Shown: positions 11,693-23,159 of the stretch, piece by piece | How the letters are laid out: each line of letters opens with the position of its first letter | How positions within the stretch are numbered: position 1 is the first letter of the stretch | From: Pseudisothecium myosuroides | Taxonomy: Eukaryota; Streptophyta; Bryopsida; Hypnales; Lembophyllaceae | Assembly (NCBI GenBank): GCA_951799445.1 | Contig: OX637290.1 | Coordinates: forward strand, 22,996,987 to 23,060,986 | Length of the DNA stretch: 64,000 nucleotides | Direction: 5' to 3' | Notes under the pieces: generated by a model | Told to the model about the DNA's origin: nothing | Seen by the model: only the letters and a program-made list of their open reading frames with translations | Database searches by the model: none | Translations under genes and position numbers: made by a program

Positions 11693-13617
11693 TCGTTTTA
11701 ATCCTAGTTTAACTCTAAGTGTTATCCTCCTAAATTTAATTCCAACTTTTAACTCTAGGGCTTGACTTCTAAACTTACTTCCACAATTTACTCTGAGTTT
11801 TGACTTCTAATTTTAACTCTAAGAAATAAAATGTAAATTGATTCTAATTCTAACCGCTAATTAATCCCTAATTTTAATCCTAAATTCTCTTTCTAATTTA
11901 AACCCCTAAGGTCCGTCCATGATTCTTTTTGGATGATTTCTACTCAAAATTCCTCCGTCCTACCCCCTACCGCTTAACTTAGCCTAACGCGGTCATTTTA
12001 CGGTCAAATCTTAATTATAAGATGTTTTCGGAAACCCCTATCACTAATCTATAGACTTTTGAATCTAAACTTCTAATTTGCACTAATCACGGCTCGCTAA
12101 TCACACTTTTAGGGCTGATTAAGGAAATCAATGCTAATTAGGGAAAATACCAAGGGTTAATTTCAAAAACTCACCTCTTCACTACCGGTTTCGGAAATCA
12201 CTTCGTCCACGTCCACGTAGACATCCTCATGCTCCATAGCAATCCTTTGTTTTGTTTGATTTTTCCCAAGCTCACCGCTTAATTTGAGAAAATATTACGC
12301 CCTTGCAATCTAACTTCCTTCTTTCCCTTCCTCCTTCTTTTTCTTTCTTCCTCCCTTCTTCTACACTAGTACTATTCCACCTAAGCTTTTATGAGTCTTA
12401 CACTATGGTCTCCAATTTCAAGGAGGTTTTTAAGATGCCAACTACCCTCTTACACAATTTTGCCTTTGTGTCATCCTAATCCTCCTCCCAACGGTCACCA
12501 CGAATTCTCAAGATTTCCTTTTCTAATCCTTCCTAAGCCTAAGCCTAGGTCACTATTTATCGTCTCTCTCCCTCTCCCCTATTTCATTCGATTGTTCTCT
12601 ATCCTTCCTCCATTGTGTGTAGAGTGTTTTGTAGTTGTTGGTGAGGGTGAGACTTCCTTGTGTGCAGGTACGGTGGTGCTCCGCTCTTTTCTCCCTTCTC
12701 CCTTTTTGATTTTAGACCCTAATCCCTACTTAGCAATAGGTCAGCCCCCCATTTTCCTTTGTTTTGTTTATCTAGTGTGAGAGAAACCAAAAATCAAGAA
12801 AAAGGAGTTCAAAAATGGGGACCGAACTGGGGCCCCAACTGCCTGCCGGACCAAGCCCGGCCTCCCGGCTGGCTGGCTAGCTGCTGGGGGGTCGGGTTCA
12901 AAAATAAATAAATAAATAATTTATTTATTTGTTTTCTTTTGATATTTGGATGATGTGACCTGGTCTGGTTCGGTTCTCGACTTAATCTGGTCTGTTCTGG
13001 CTCCCGACTTGATCTGGTCTGTTTGGTTCTCGACTGATCTGGTCTGTTTGGTTCTCGACTTGATCTGGTCTGTTTTGGCTCTGGACCTTGACTACTAAGG
13101 GAAAACTGGATTTTTGGGCAAACTGGATTTTTGGTGAACTAAGGGAAAGAAAACTTGGGGAAAATAAAACTTGGGGAAAACAAACTTGGGGAAAATAGGA
13201 CTTGAGGGAAATAGAACTTGGGGAAAATAAGACTTGGGAAAAATAAGACTTGGGGAAAATAGAACTTGGGGAACAACTTAGTCACACTAAAACTTGGGGA
13301 ACACTTAGACTCACTAAACACTTGGAGAGCAACTTAGACACACTAAAACTTGGGGAACAACTAAACTAAAGAAAACGTTGGGATTAACTAAACTTCACTA
13401 AATGCAAAGGAACCTACATATCTTGGAAGCTAAACTCTGGAGGTTTTCACAAAGGTCTTGGAAACTAGACTTTGGAACTAAACACGAGGGAGGTGCAAAG
13501 CTTCGCCGTTAGATTGGTTTTAACACCAACTTTAGGACTTCTTGGTACCTCGGGGGGTTCAAAGCTCCGCCGTCTACACTTTTAACACACGCTTTAGGAC
13601 TTCTACTTTGTCACTAG

Positions 13618-13960
13618 TTCAAAGCTTCGCCGTCTCGGAGGGGGGTCCACTCAACAAGGAGAAGATTAGAAGAGGGTTTGGGATAACTTTAGAAAACATG
13701 TACAAAGGAGGTTCAAAGCTTCGCCGTCCCGGAGGGGGGTCCACTCAACAAGGAGAAGATTAGAAGAGGGTTTGGAATAACTTTAGAAAACATGCACAAA
13801 GGAGGTTCAAAGCTTCGCCGTCCCGGAGGGGGGTCCACTCAACAAGGAGAAGATTAGAAGAGGGTTTGGGATAACTTAGAAAACATGCACAAAGGAGGTT
13901 CAAAGCTTCGCCGTCCCGGAGGGGGGTCCACTCAACAAGGAGAAGGTTAGAAGAAGGTGT
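13618..13960. repeat. Tandem repeat of about 93 bp inside the LTR
   Basis: Four units begin TTCAAAGCTTCGCCGTC at about 13618, 13711, 13804 and 13897, with a more diverged unit just before. The array is shared with the other LTRs (about 88-365 and 25899-26240). In the element's sense orientation it lies downstream of the TATA box, so it would be in the transcribed leader. Confidence 0.85.
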
Positions 13961-16355
13961 AAGAAAAAACACAAAGAGGAAAACACACAAGTTAGACCAC
14001 GTAGCAACACAAAGCTCACACGCTAAAGGCCCCCCAAAGCGGCATCGCCAAGGTACGGTGGGGGGTGACTTTAGGATTAGTGCAAGATACAAAAAAAGAC
14101 TCTTAAACTTCACAAGTTAGACCACAACACGTACAAGAGGGAGAGAGAGGCTCTCCACTTACAACAAGGTACCAAAAACTTCACAAAAGAGTACACAAAG
14201 CAAGGTAGAAGGACCCCCAAGGACCTTCAAAGCTTGAAAGTAAACAACAATGGAGCCAAAAGTGCTCCGAAAACACCGTAGAGGTTTTTGGCTTCAAACG
14301 CCAAAATATCCAAAATAACTTGGACCCACGGACCCAAAACAAGAATTGGGGGTGTTCTAGAGAGAGAAATGGGGCCCTTATATAGGTTTCCAAGGGCTCA
14401 CTCCTCCCTCTAGAGTTCTAAGGTAACCTTATCAACGGGGATTTTCATCCTCATCCTCAAAGATTTTCATCCTACATCCTAAATTTCTACTTCTACCATC
14501 TATGCTGGACCAACATCCTAACTTTTGGAGATTAGCTCCAATCGCCGAACGGATTGCGCCGTTGGATCCAGAACGCCGTGTTTAGTCCTAGACCCCCTTA
14601 TCCCCCGTACCGAGGCCAAAAACCCATCGTAGGCTAATTTAGTTCAAAAACCAAATCGTGGTAAAATCCTAGATCTTGGGGGTCTCCTATTTTGAGAAAT
14701 GTGAATAGCCTAGGGTCTCCGGTAGGTGCGAGAGAGTCGGTAAGGACTTTTGGTTGACTTCGTTTCGCCATCGTATGGTCCCGGAATGCCGGTCAACGTG
14801 GCGGGGACCCCGCCACGTGGTTAATTCCCGAGGAATCTCGCCGGTTCGGGTACTTGTCGCTATCGGAATGTCGTGAAACTTCACGGAGCGCATTATTAAC
14901 ATAAAACAAGCTAGTCTAATTTTTAGTGAGATTTTATTGTAACCTGGGTAATTTCCATGAAATTCCCGTTGGAGGTTAGGAGGGTTGACCACCCGGAAAA
15001 AGGTTCTTCTGCAAGTCGGAAGATGCCGGGATTTTTCACGTGACCTCTCAGGGAGTCGCATGAAAGACGTGCGGGTGTGTTTCCGTACCTGGCACGATTG
15101 GTCAATGAAGATTTAAACTGGACATCTCCTTGAAGTAGCGACGGTGCGGGAATCTTCTGCAGGTGGAGGAATCTTGGCGAACCGATTTTGCCGTTGGACT
15201 CCTGGCATGGGATTCACCCTAGAACACCATCCTTGGACTATAGATTCCTCCACGGCCCGATCTTGCGTGAGTGGCTCCTGCATGCTAACAATTGGGATTT
15301 TGGGAATTCGTCGGTCTAATGGGGAATTCTAAATCTAACTCTAGGACCCGACCTAGTGGCCTCGCTGTGGATCCCTCGGACCGACCTAGCCATGAATCGC
15401 CACATTCATGGTGGGATTCAGCCCTTTTGGGGCTGTGTGACTCGAATCCTCCAAATCTAACCTTTTCGTTATTTTTATACCATTTTTAGGCAAGGTTTGG
15501 GGGATTCTAAGTAAAAAACACAAATCTAGACCAAATACTATAATGGGTATGACACAACCCTATTTCGGTTCTACACTCTTTTTATGGATTTTTCTATACT
15601 TTTATCAACTTTAAATTGCAAATTTCCAAAAAAATAATTCTATGAGTCCCAAGTGACAAATTGGGAGCTCACATATGGCGGCCATCTGCGGTATGATTTG
15701 CAAAATCATGAGGACCCAGCGTCTCTTGCTACCACTATTTGGGTACACGGTCAATTTCGAGATCAATCCTAATGACGGACCAGAAACCAAGATGTGACTC
15801 TATCTAAAAGGATGTTATTCCTATCAAGAGACTCTTGATGGATTAACTGACAGGGGGGAAGAGAGCAGAGGGAGTAGTCCTCCTTCCAAGTGGAAGGGCT
15901 AGGGGTGGTCAAAGGAAGTTTGACCCCCGTAGACTTATCACTCATATTTTTGTTCATTTTCTATTTATTCTAGTTATTAATTTTCTTGTTGTTTCCCCAT
16001 CCGCCTCGAACGGAGTCGACTTGGATCTATAGATAAAAAATGTAAGAAAAATCCGCCATCCGCCCTCAACGGAGTGAGTTTGGATCTAAGGGGGAGATAG
16101 AAGTAGAGAGAGAAACCCCTGTCCTCCTTTGATACAGCAAATCGGGACACTATAGATAAAAAATATTTCAAACCCGCCTTCCTCCCTCAACGGAGTGAGT
16201 TTGGACTAATGAGATGAAATAAAAGAAAAAGAAAAACAGAAAGGAAAAGCATAAATGGAAAAGACAAGTGGTCTGAGACCTCAATGCTCGGGAGCTTCAC
16301 TTGTAAAAGTGTCTTCCATCGTGGAGGCCGCAGCCTTTCTTGCCATCTTGTCACT

Positions 16356-16569
16356 AGCTCAGATAGGGGGCGCCCCGGTGCCTGGCTCGAGGTTCGAACC
16401 TGCGTCGCCAAGGGAAAATTGAGGTATCTTTACCGTGATGAGGCTGCGGTCTACAGGCTGCCGCGGCGGAAGACATTCGTCGGTCTGCTTCGGTGGTATA
16501 TAAGCCGGTGCTGGTGCCGGACCGGTCCCTCCCCTGTTGCACAGTGGCAAGGATTTTTTTTTTTTTTTT
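16356..16569 (+). other. tRNA-like pol III boxes followed by a T run
   Basis: TAGCTCAGATAGG (about 16356) resembles a pol III A box and GGTTCGAACC (about 16392) a B box, about 35 bases apart. A run of more than ten Ts follows at about 16554-16569. The arrangement resembles a tRNA-derived SINE inserted in the 3' region of the retroelement. No flanking target duplication was found, so it may be chance. Confidence 0.3.
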
Positions 16570-16607
16570 AAGTATATACAAGGGTGAGACAAGGAATGCC
16601 GAGGAGA

Positions 16608-17252
16608 TCAGGGGTCTTGCATGATACCCAGGAATGCAGCCAAGCTTATCACAATCTGGACGATGCAAAGTGCTCGGTCATGCCTGGGGAGAATCTCCAA
16701 GGGCCCCCTTAGCGTGAATCTGTGGACTTCGTCATCCGAGCTCTCAATGATAATGCTATCGTTTGGGTTGACGAATTGGCGCAAGAGTATAGTATCTTCG
16801 CCTGTTTCCTCGTCTCGCAGGTTTTGCACCAGGAGTGCAAATGCCCAGTTTGGTTCCAAGCCAGCCATTTGGATGCCCCATGGATTATGACGCGGTGGTG
16901 GGCTGCGGTGAGTTTGTTCCCCTTCCTCGCGGCGTCTTCGACGTGGGTTGGGCTGATGAGGCTCAGGTTCTTCTTCAACAGCACGAGCTGCTGGTTCCGA
17001 TGTCTGCTCCTCTGATGGCTGGCGCACTAGAAGCTCTGGTGGTATGGAGGTTGCTGTTGATAGTGACTGAGCTTCGGTAAGGGGTTGTGTTAGGGCCTCT
17101 TCTTCTGCCTCTGCTGCTGTTGCCGGTGCTGGTGAAGATGGCCCTGCGGCAGATCCAACTAGATAAAATGGCAGGGAAGAAGACAACGGTGTTGATTGTA
17201 GTGATGATTCCAAGGGCGACCGCTCCCGGAACTCGTTTCTCTTTCCTGGCAT
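16608..17252 (-). CDS. Extra ORF between integrase and 3' LTR, unknown function
   Basis: An open frame of 214 codons starts at ATG 17252 (MPGKRNEFRERSP); an in-frame upstream Met at 17339 would give 243. It lies on the coding strand of the Gypsy element, after integrase and before the 3' LTR, where some plant Gypsy lineages carry an additional or env-like ORF. The middle is rich in Pro, Glu and Ser with a basic NPRRRRREEGEQ patch. The C-terminal part has an acidic SSDDE stretch, and the last 25 residues are hydrophobic (IVQIVISLAAFLGIM), possibly a membrane segment. I do not recognise a family. Its openness, beside a broken pol frame, is notable. Confidence 0.5.
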   Translation of the reverse strand: MPGKRNEFRERSPLESSLQSTPLSSSLPFYLVGSAAGPSSPAPATAAEAEEEALTQPLTEAQSLSTATSIPPELLVRQPSEEQTSEPAARAVEEEPEPHQPNPRRRRREEGEQTHRSPPPRHNPWGIQMAGLEPNWAFALLVQNLRDEETGEDTILLRQFVNPNDSIIIESSDDEVHRFTLRGPLEILPRHDRALCIVQIVISLAAFLGIMQDP

Positions 17253-17850
17253 GATTCTATGTAACTGCGAATGGTGAACTGACGTATCGTCCTGCCGGGG
17301 CAGGTTTTGAAAAAGAAGAAGCCTGAGGAGACTGAACAAGAGGAAGAATGTGAACCAAGGACAACATGTAGGGAAATAAGCAAGGAGAAGATAACGAAGA
17401 CAAGGCAGGGGGGAGATAGAAGGGCGCAGGCGCCCGAAGACTGTGAAATCACTCCGCTGTTCGAGAGAATGCTAGACTAGGACGTAGATGATGCTTTCCC
17501 AGATCTCTCCATAGTTAACAACGGGAATCTGCACAGGCCAAGGATGCTGAAGCACACGGAGGAAGAAATTAAAACCAAAGTGAGAGATGAGGAAGTGGGA
17601 GAAGCTGCGTTTCTCAACACAGAGAATTTTGATCTGAAGCGCGACTAGTAAGACTGTTGGCGGGTTGAACCATCCATGGTCCATGTGTTACTCGAGCGGT
17701 ACCTGCACGTGACGCTGCCAGTAGCTTAAAAGTACGAGGGCTGCCCCCCCCATTCTTATACCCTAACGTGGGGGACATGATGTAAGGTGTCAGTCCTAAA
17801 CTAGCCGATTTTTAAGCCTTCTGCATTATTACAACGGTCTAGTATCTAGT

Positions 17851-18138
17851 GCCCCTTCTTAAACTAGCCGCCTCGTTAGCATATCAGCAGGTTCGACGGT
17901 CTAGCAAGGGACGAACGCCAAGGCCCCTTCTTAAACTAGCCGCCTTGTTAGCACATCAACAGGTTCGACGGTCTAGCAAGGGACGAGCGCCAATGCCCCT
18001 TCTTAAAGTAGCCGCCTCGTTAGCACATCGGCAGGTTCGACGGTTTAGCAAGGGACGAGCGCCAATGCCCCTTCTTAAACTAGCCGCCTCGTTAGCATAT
18101 CAGCAAGTTCGACGGTCTAGCAAGGGACGAGTGTCAAC
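17851..18138. repeat. 72-bp tandem repeat, four units
   Basis: Units begin GCCCCTTCTTAAACTAGCC at 17851, 17923, 17995 and 18067, exactly 72 bases apart. As 72 is a multiple of three, one plus-strand frame stays open through all units, but that strand is antisense to the element and no function is implied. Confidence 0.9.
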
Positions 18139-18280
18139 TTTCAGCCGCCCTTTCATCCGACTATGTGGCTTCTATTATGACGGTCTGACAAGTACCTAAT
18201 CTAAGTGAAAGGTCATCTGTCTTCCACATGACGCTAACTCTGACAGGTTGGTGATGTATTGGGCTCAGGTCTGAGCAGTT

Positions 18281-18302
18281 CCCAACACACTCATGTGTTG
18301 GG
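18281..18302. repeat. Stem-loop in the retroelement 3' region
   Basis: CCCAACACA and TGTGTTGGG form a nine-base-pair perfect stem around a four-base loop. A related CCCAACACACTC recurs about 40 bases further on without its partner. Confidence 0.6.
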
Positions 18303-18875
18303 TTCAAGTGTGAGCAATTCCCAACACACTCGACGTATTCCTGTCCTACTGAGAGTTAGGCAAGCTAGAACGGTCAACAAAGTTGGTTGGCCTTGCGGCT
18401 TTTGGCCCCGCGGCTTTTACTTTTACGTTAGATGTGAACCATCCTCAAGAATCTTAATATTCTTGATTCTTCCCAAGGGGTAGATGGATTAGTCCCGAAA
18501 TAACAACCACCACTCTGTGCCAGAAAGTGGAGAATGTTAGATCTTGACCTGGCCCCGAAATAACAACCACCTCTCTGTGTTTTTCCTAATTCTAAAATCC
18601 CATAGGGATTTGGGAGATCATGCAATAGTGAACTTTTAGAACCTTCAATTTTTTAGGATTTTCCAAGATTTTTCAAGCTTTCATTTTTTTGGTATTTTTT
18701 GGGGTTTTTTCTAGCTTTCTTACTATCCGTTGTGAATAATAAGAGGTTAGCTATTAAATTTTTTTGTCTGGAGGGCTAAATAGGCCTTTTACACAATCAT
18801 CTATAATATAAGGCTAACCTTATATTATTAATAATCGTAACCAGTTATGGTTTAGGCGCCCAGAAACTGCTAAGC

Positions 18876-20050
18876 TTAGACTCTATATTCTTTGCATCGG
18901 GATGCATTGGTCTTGGTTGGGAACAGTGAGGTAACCAGATTTTTTAGCTGGAGGGTATTGTTAGGAAAAGTCTCATGTATAATATATGGCCCTGTCCACA
19001 AGGCATCGAATTTCCCTGGAAATTCCAACTTTCTTGGATCTTGGAGCAGGATCCACATTCCGGCAGTGAGGGTACGTACCTTTGCTTTTTTGTCAAAAGC
19101 AACCTTCCTTCGCCGTTGGATGACCTCTATGTGCTGGGAGGAGAGTCGTCTTGCCTCTCCTAGGGCCTCCAATTGCTCCAACCGGTCCCACATGGACTGG
19201 CTATCGTCCAGTCGTTCGTCGATGGCTATGCGTAGTGACTGCACTTCGAACTCAATAGGCAAGATTGCTTCGACCCCGTACATCAAGGAGAAGGGAGTAG
19301 TCTTAGTGGTTACCTTGTATGCCGTACGGTACGCCCACAAGGCTGGAATGAGCTTGATGTCCCAGTCTCTCTTGCTATTCTCTACCATCTTCCGGAGAAT
19401 CCTTGCGAGTGTCTGATTAACTCGTTCTGTGTTTCCATTGGTCTGAGGATGATAAGGTGTGGTTTTCCGATGGTTGATGCGAAACATGTCAGTCATGAGC
19501 TCGATCATCTCGTTGAGGAAGTGGGACCCGCGATCGCTGATCAGGATCTTTGGGCAGCCAAACCGGGAGATTATGTTTTCATAAAGGAAGATGGCTGCTT
19601 GCTTCCCGTCGGCCTTCTTTACTGCCTTCGCCTCCGCCCACTTAGTCAAGTATTCGGTAGCCACGATGATGTATTGGTTTCGTTGTGTGGACATGGGGGC
19701 AAATGGCCCCATAAAGTCAATGCCCCATTGTTCTAGGGGGGCGAGGGGCAATGAAGGTCGTAGAGGTAGGTCTAGCCGGGTATCGTTGCGAGCGTAGCGT
19801 TGGCAGGCATCGCATCCTCGGACGTGGGCCTCCGCATCGGTAAATAATGTGGGCCAAAAATATCCCGCTCGCATTATCTTTTGGGCGGTTACGCGCCCCG
19901 AAAAATGACCACCGCAGGCGCTGTCATGACATGCCTCTAGAATGGAGGGGACTTCGTCGTAGGAAACACACCTCCGAAGCATCCCGTCAACGCCTCGTCG
20001 ATACAAACGGTGTCCAATGAGAGCAAAATGGGTGCTGTTGACACGAATCT
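18876..20050 (-). pseudogene. Gypsy integrase (frame-shifted from RNase H)
   Basis: The longest open part (20006-18876, 376 codons) holds the whole integrase. The zinc-binding His27, His34, Cys65, Cys68 are followed by the catalytic core with Asp97 (WGIDFMGP), Asp158 (SDRGSHF) and Glu194 (GNTERVN), giving the expected DD35E spacing. A GPY/F-like C-terminal motif (WTGPYII, about residue 340) is present and no chromodomain follows. Integrase would insert the retroelement cDNA into the host genome. All catalytic residues are intact. The frame is displaced by one base from the RNase H frame at a run of six As (plus-strand Ts 20062-20067), so it cannot be translated as part of one polyprotein from this copy. 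Confidence 0.9.
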
Positions 20051-20809
20051 TCCGGCGCTCATTTTTTCCATTCCCTCGGGATATTGCTGGGTGGTGAGGA
20101 AGTGCGCGATGTGTTCATACCAGGTGGGTACAGCGCGTACATGGAAGAGTCGGTCGTCGGGGAAGACATCACTAAGTTCTTCTGACCCGACATTGGTGTG
20201 GATGCGAGACAGGTGGTCGGCTCGTTCATGCTTCTTTCCTGGCTTGTATTCCATGGTATAGTCGAATTCTGCCAATAGCAAGACCCATCGAGCGAGTCTG
20301 CCGTTGAGATCCGCCTTGTTCACTATATACTTGATGGCCATGTGATCGACATAGAATATTACCGAGTTTGCAAGGAGATAATGTCAAAATTTCTTTATCG
20401 AGAATATCATGGCGAGGCATTCCCGCTCCGTCGTGGAATAATTGCGCTCAGCCAGCGTTAACTGCCGACTAGCAAAGGCAATGGGATGCTCGTGTTTTGT
20501 ATCCTCGGCAAATTGGCAAAGGGTGGAGCCTACTGCTAAGGCCGAAGCATCGCAGTAGATACGGAAGGATAGGTTCCAATCTAGGGGTCGCAAGACTGGA
20601 GCATTCGTGAGTCGTTTCTTCAGTTCGTCCAACCCTTGCTGACAAAGGGGTGTCCATTCGAACTTGACCGCTTTCTTGATCAAGTTAGTCAATGGTTGCG
20701 CATGTGTAGCAAAGTCTTTGATGAGCTCCCGATAATATCCAGCGTGACCAAGGGTCCTTTGAACGCCCTTAACATCCGTAGGAGCTGGTAGGTTGGCAAT
20801 TACCTCCAC
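19937..20809 (-). pseudogene. Gypsy RNase H and connection domain, interrupted by a stop
   Basis: Reading LGHAGYYRELIKDFA, then YCDASALAVGSTLCQ, FASRQLTLAERNYSTTERE and HERADHLSRI, this is the RT connection region and RNase H domain typical of Ty3/Gypsy pol. A TGA at 20384-20386 breaks the frame after IFSIKKF; the same frame continues with HYLLANS and runs to the integrase junction. It is joined in frame to the RT upstream across a TAG at 20837-20839. RNase H removes the RNA template during reverse transcription. As it stands it cannot be made in full length. Confidence 0.88.
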
Positions 20810-20836
20810 CTTTTCCGGATCCGCTTTTTTCCCTTC

Positions 20837-21710
20837 CTAAGACACCACGTACCCAAGTAACGTGCTTCTTTTGACTCCGAGGTATAACTTGTCCGGGTTT
20901 AGGGCAATTCCAGTTTTCCTACACCGGATGAGGCATTCCTTAACCAAGGAAAGATGTTCCTTTGCCGTGGACTGAGTGCTGAAATCGTCGATGTACACAG
21001 TCATTGACTTGTGTAATAAGTCTGAGAAGGCAAATGTCATCACTCGCTGGAAAGCCGAGGGTGCGTTGCAGAGCCCAAAAGGCATCACCACATAGATAAA
21101 AGTGCCCCAAGGGGTGATAAATGCGGTTTTTGACCAGTCCTCCTCAGCTATCGAGATTTGATTATATCCCGAATATCCGTCCATGAAGGTGAACAGTTCG
21201 TTCCCAGCCACTTCATCTACGATGGTGTTGATGAATGGGAGAGGGAAATGATCTTTTTGGGTGCTCTTGTTCAGCTGGCGGTAGTCCACACATACTCGGA
21301 GCTTGCCATTTTTCTTCTTTACCAGAACCATAGGGGAGACCCAGTCGGTGATCTCTATGGGCCGTATAAATCCAGCTTGGAGCAGACGTTCTATCTCCGC
21401 TTTAACGATTAACTGTAAGTTTGGATTCATCCTCCGCTGGCATTGTCGGATAGGCACCACCTCCGGCTTGACCGGAATGGTGTGTAATGCGATATGGGTG
21501 GGCACTCCTTTTAGGTCCAGATAGGACCAGGCAAATACGTCGCGGTATTCTAACATTAAAGACCGATATTTGTCAAGGTCTTCTCCTTCCAGGTGTGCTC
21601 CAACCTTGATGAGTTTGCGTTCCTGGATAGGAGACGTCAATCTCTTTCCAATCCGAATCTTGTACATGGACGGGATCGCTAGGTCCATGGTACCAATCGT
21701 TTGGCACAGG
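20837..21710 (-). pseudogene. Gypsy reverse transcriptase
   Basis: The RT motifs are in order: SPMVLVKKKNGKLRVCVDY, MDGYSGYNQIS, FITPWGTFIYVVMPFGLCNA, and the catalytic YIDD at 20984-20995. A run of IRIGKRL and EYRDVFAWSY upstream is the usual spacer before RT. The RT core is uninterrupted. The frame shifts against the upstream segment at a run of six Cs (plus-strand Gs 21709-21714), and a TAG at 20837-20839 separates RT from RNase H. RT copies the element RNA into DNA in cytoplasmic particles. Confidence 0.92.
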
Positions 21711-23102
21711 GGGGTAGGTGGGAAGATCAGCACCCACCTGCAGTCCCTCCGTAGTCTTGCGGAAATGGAGTGATGGTAGTATTTCTTCTTCGTAGAGGAT
21801 GGGATCATAGCAAGGATCCTGGGTGCCGTCGATCTCAAGACGATATGCATCTTCTACGGAGATATCTCCCGTGATGGAGACTAAATCGGTTCCTTCTTTT
21901 TCTTCCAGGGTCTCAACCTCTTCTAGTTCTAGGGGGCTAACAAGGTCGCCCCCCGCTCCAAAGGTTTGGACGTATAGTCCATATAGCCCCACCGCACAGG
22001 CACCTATAGAGCTCCAACGTTTCCTCATTGGAGACGGTGGTCGGGAGCCTGTTGCATGCTAGAGTTCCACTACCACGTGGTCCCTTGGGCGATGGTTACG
22101 GCGTCGTTGTACAATGCTTTGGACTTCCTCTGTACTGGGTCGATACTCGAAGAAATACGGGGCTTGCTCCTCCTTGATGCACTCGATGGCCTCGCTATGT
22201 AAGGACCATGAGTCTTCGTTGGTGAAGAAGGTGGCGTTGAGGATCCGTGCTCCCCTCGTCCTCCGTTGCCGACTTGGGTATCGAAAGAAGAGAGGATGAA
22301 ACTCAGGGTGATGGAGATGCTCCAACCCTGGCCTGGTATGGAATGCCACTTGGACGTCCTCGGCGTCCTGGCACGGTTCGGACGCGGCAAAGTAACTGGC
22401 GAGGTATTGAACTTGGAAGATAGCGGGGGCGGACAATGGCAAGTACTGGGTTGGAATACCCCGGCAACACTCTATCGTCAAGCGGTCCACGTCCTTGTGC
22501 CCTGCTCGGAAGTATTGGGGAAGCGTGTAGGGGTTTTCCGGGGCAGGAATCTTCTCTGTATTTGAAGTGTTGAACAGGCACAGCTGGCCGTCACAGGAGA
22601 CGGTAGGAAATTCGTACCGTATGTCGATCCGAGGTAGTTGTGACAGGGGACCGTTGGTAAGGGGTGACGGAACTCGGGCTTCGAAGCAATCTTTAATGAA
22701 GTGGTTCTCGTAACTCCACAACACCACCGCGACTGTCCAATATTCTTTCAAATGTCGGGTAAATCGGTGAATAGAAACTCCAAATGAACCCGCTGCAATA
22801 GCGCGGGCAATTGCCGGGGTGTACCGGATCGGATTGCGAAGATAGAGCTGGGCGAGGTAATACCAAAATTCAAACGAGATTCTTAATGCTCTTGGGCCAG
22901 TCAGTAGTTCGCTCAATGCAAGCAGCTAACCGTTCCGACCGTTACCCGCGGTGAGCTCAGTGTGAGAGTAGGTTTTAAGGGGGACCCCTCGGAAATTGGC
23001 GTCCCAAGCTTCTTGCACGGAATCGCCTCCCCCCTCGGAGGAGGAGGTCTCCGATGATTCTGAGCTAGAGTTTCCTTCGGAGCCCTTCACATGCAACACT
23101 TG
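21711..23102 (-). pseudogene. Gag-like/leader region of the Gypsy element, unrecognised
   Basis: One reading frame is open from 23102 down to about 21711 except for TAG codons at 22926-22928 and about 22059-22061. It starts with a Ser/Glu-rich stretch, followed by about 280 residues with many aromatic residues (RISFEFWYYLAQLY, YLASYFAAS), then an acidic segment (LELEEVETLEEKEGTD). The position matches gag and protease, but there is no CCHC zinc knuckle and no D[ST]G protease motif, and no clear ATG start. This region may be a rearranged or deleted gag, or a lineage-specific ORF. Function is unknown. Confidence 0.5.
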
Positions 23103-23132
23103 TTAATCAACATGCAAATGTAATCTAATGTT

Positions 23133-23155
23133 TTCAACTCCCGGCAGACGCACCA
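23133..23155 (-). promoter_or_regulatory. Primer binding site, tRNA-Gly type
   Basis: Four bases inside the 5' LTR (element sense), the minus strand reads TGGTGCGTCTGCCGGGAG and on. Its complement matches the 3' end of plant tRNA-Gly(UCC), whose acceptor arm ends CAGACGCACCA, with about one mismatch over 23 bases from my knowledge of that tRNA. It fixes the element's orientation. No convincing polypurine tract was seen next to the other LTR. Confidence 0.75.
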
Positions 23156-23159
23156 AAAC

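Larger units (their letters stand above)
10879..15673 (-). repeat. 3' LTR (in element sense)
   Basis: This 4795-bp LTR matches 23160-27954 base for base except for a few substitutions, with no net indel. It contains 71-bp tandem units, an AAAT simple repeat near 12901, short CTTGGGGAAAATA-type units (13141-13330) and roughly 93-bp tandem units (13618-13960). The small frames inside it recur in every LTR copy and are not genes. Confidence 0.95.

Noticed and set aside
12391..12780. A 129-codon plus-strand frame, repeated at 24672-25061
   Set aside because: It is LTR sequence, antisense to the element, with pyrimidine-rich low complexity.
15674..15720. Polypurine tract expected next to the 3' LTR
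   Set aside because: The sense strand here is not purine-rich, so no site is called, although the LTR boundary and target duplication are clear.
18892..22565. Numerous plus-strand frames across pol
   Set aside because: Antisense shadows of the RT, RNase H and integrase frames.
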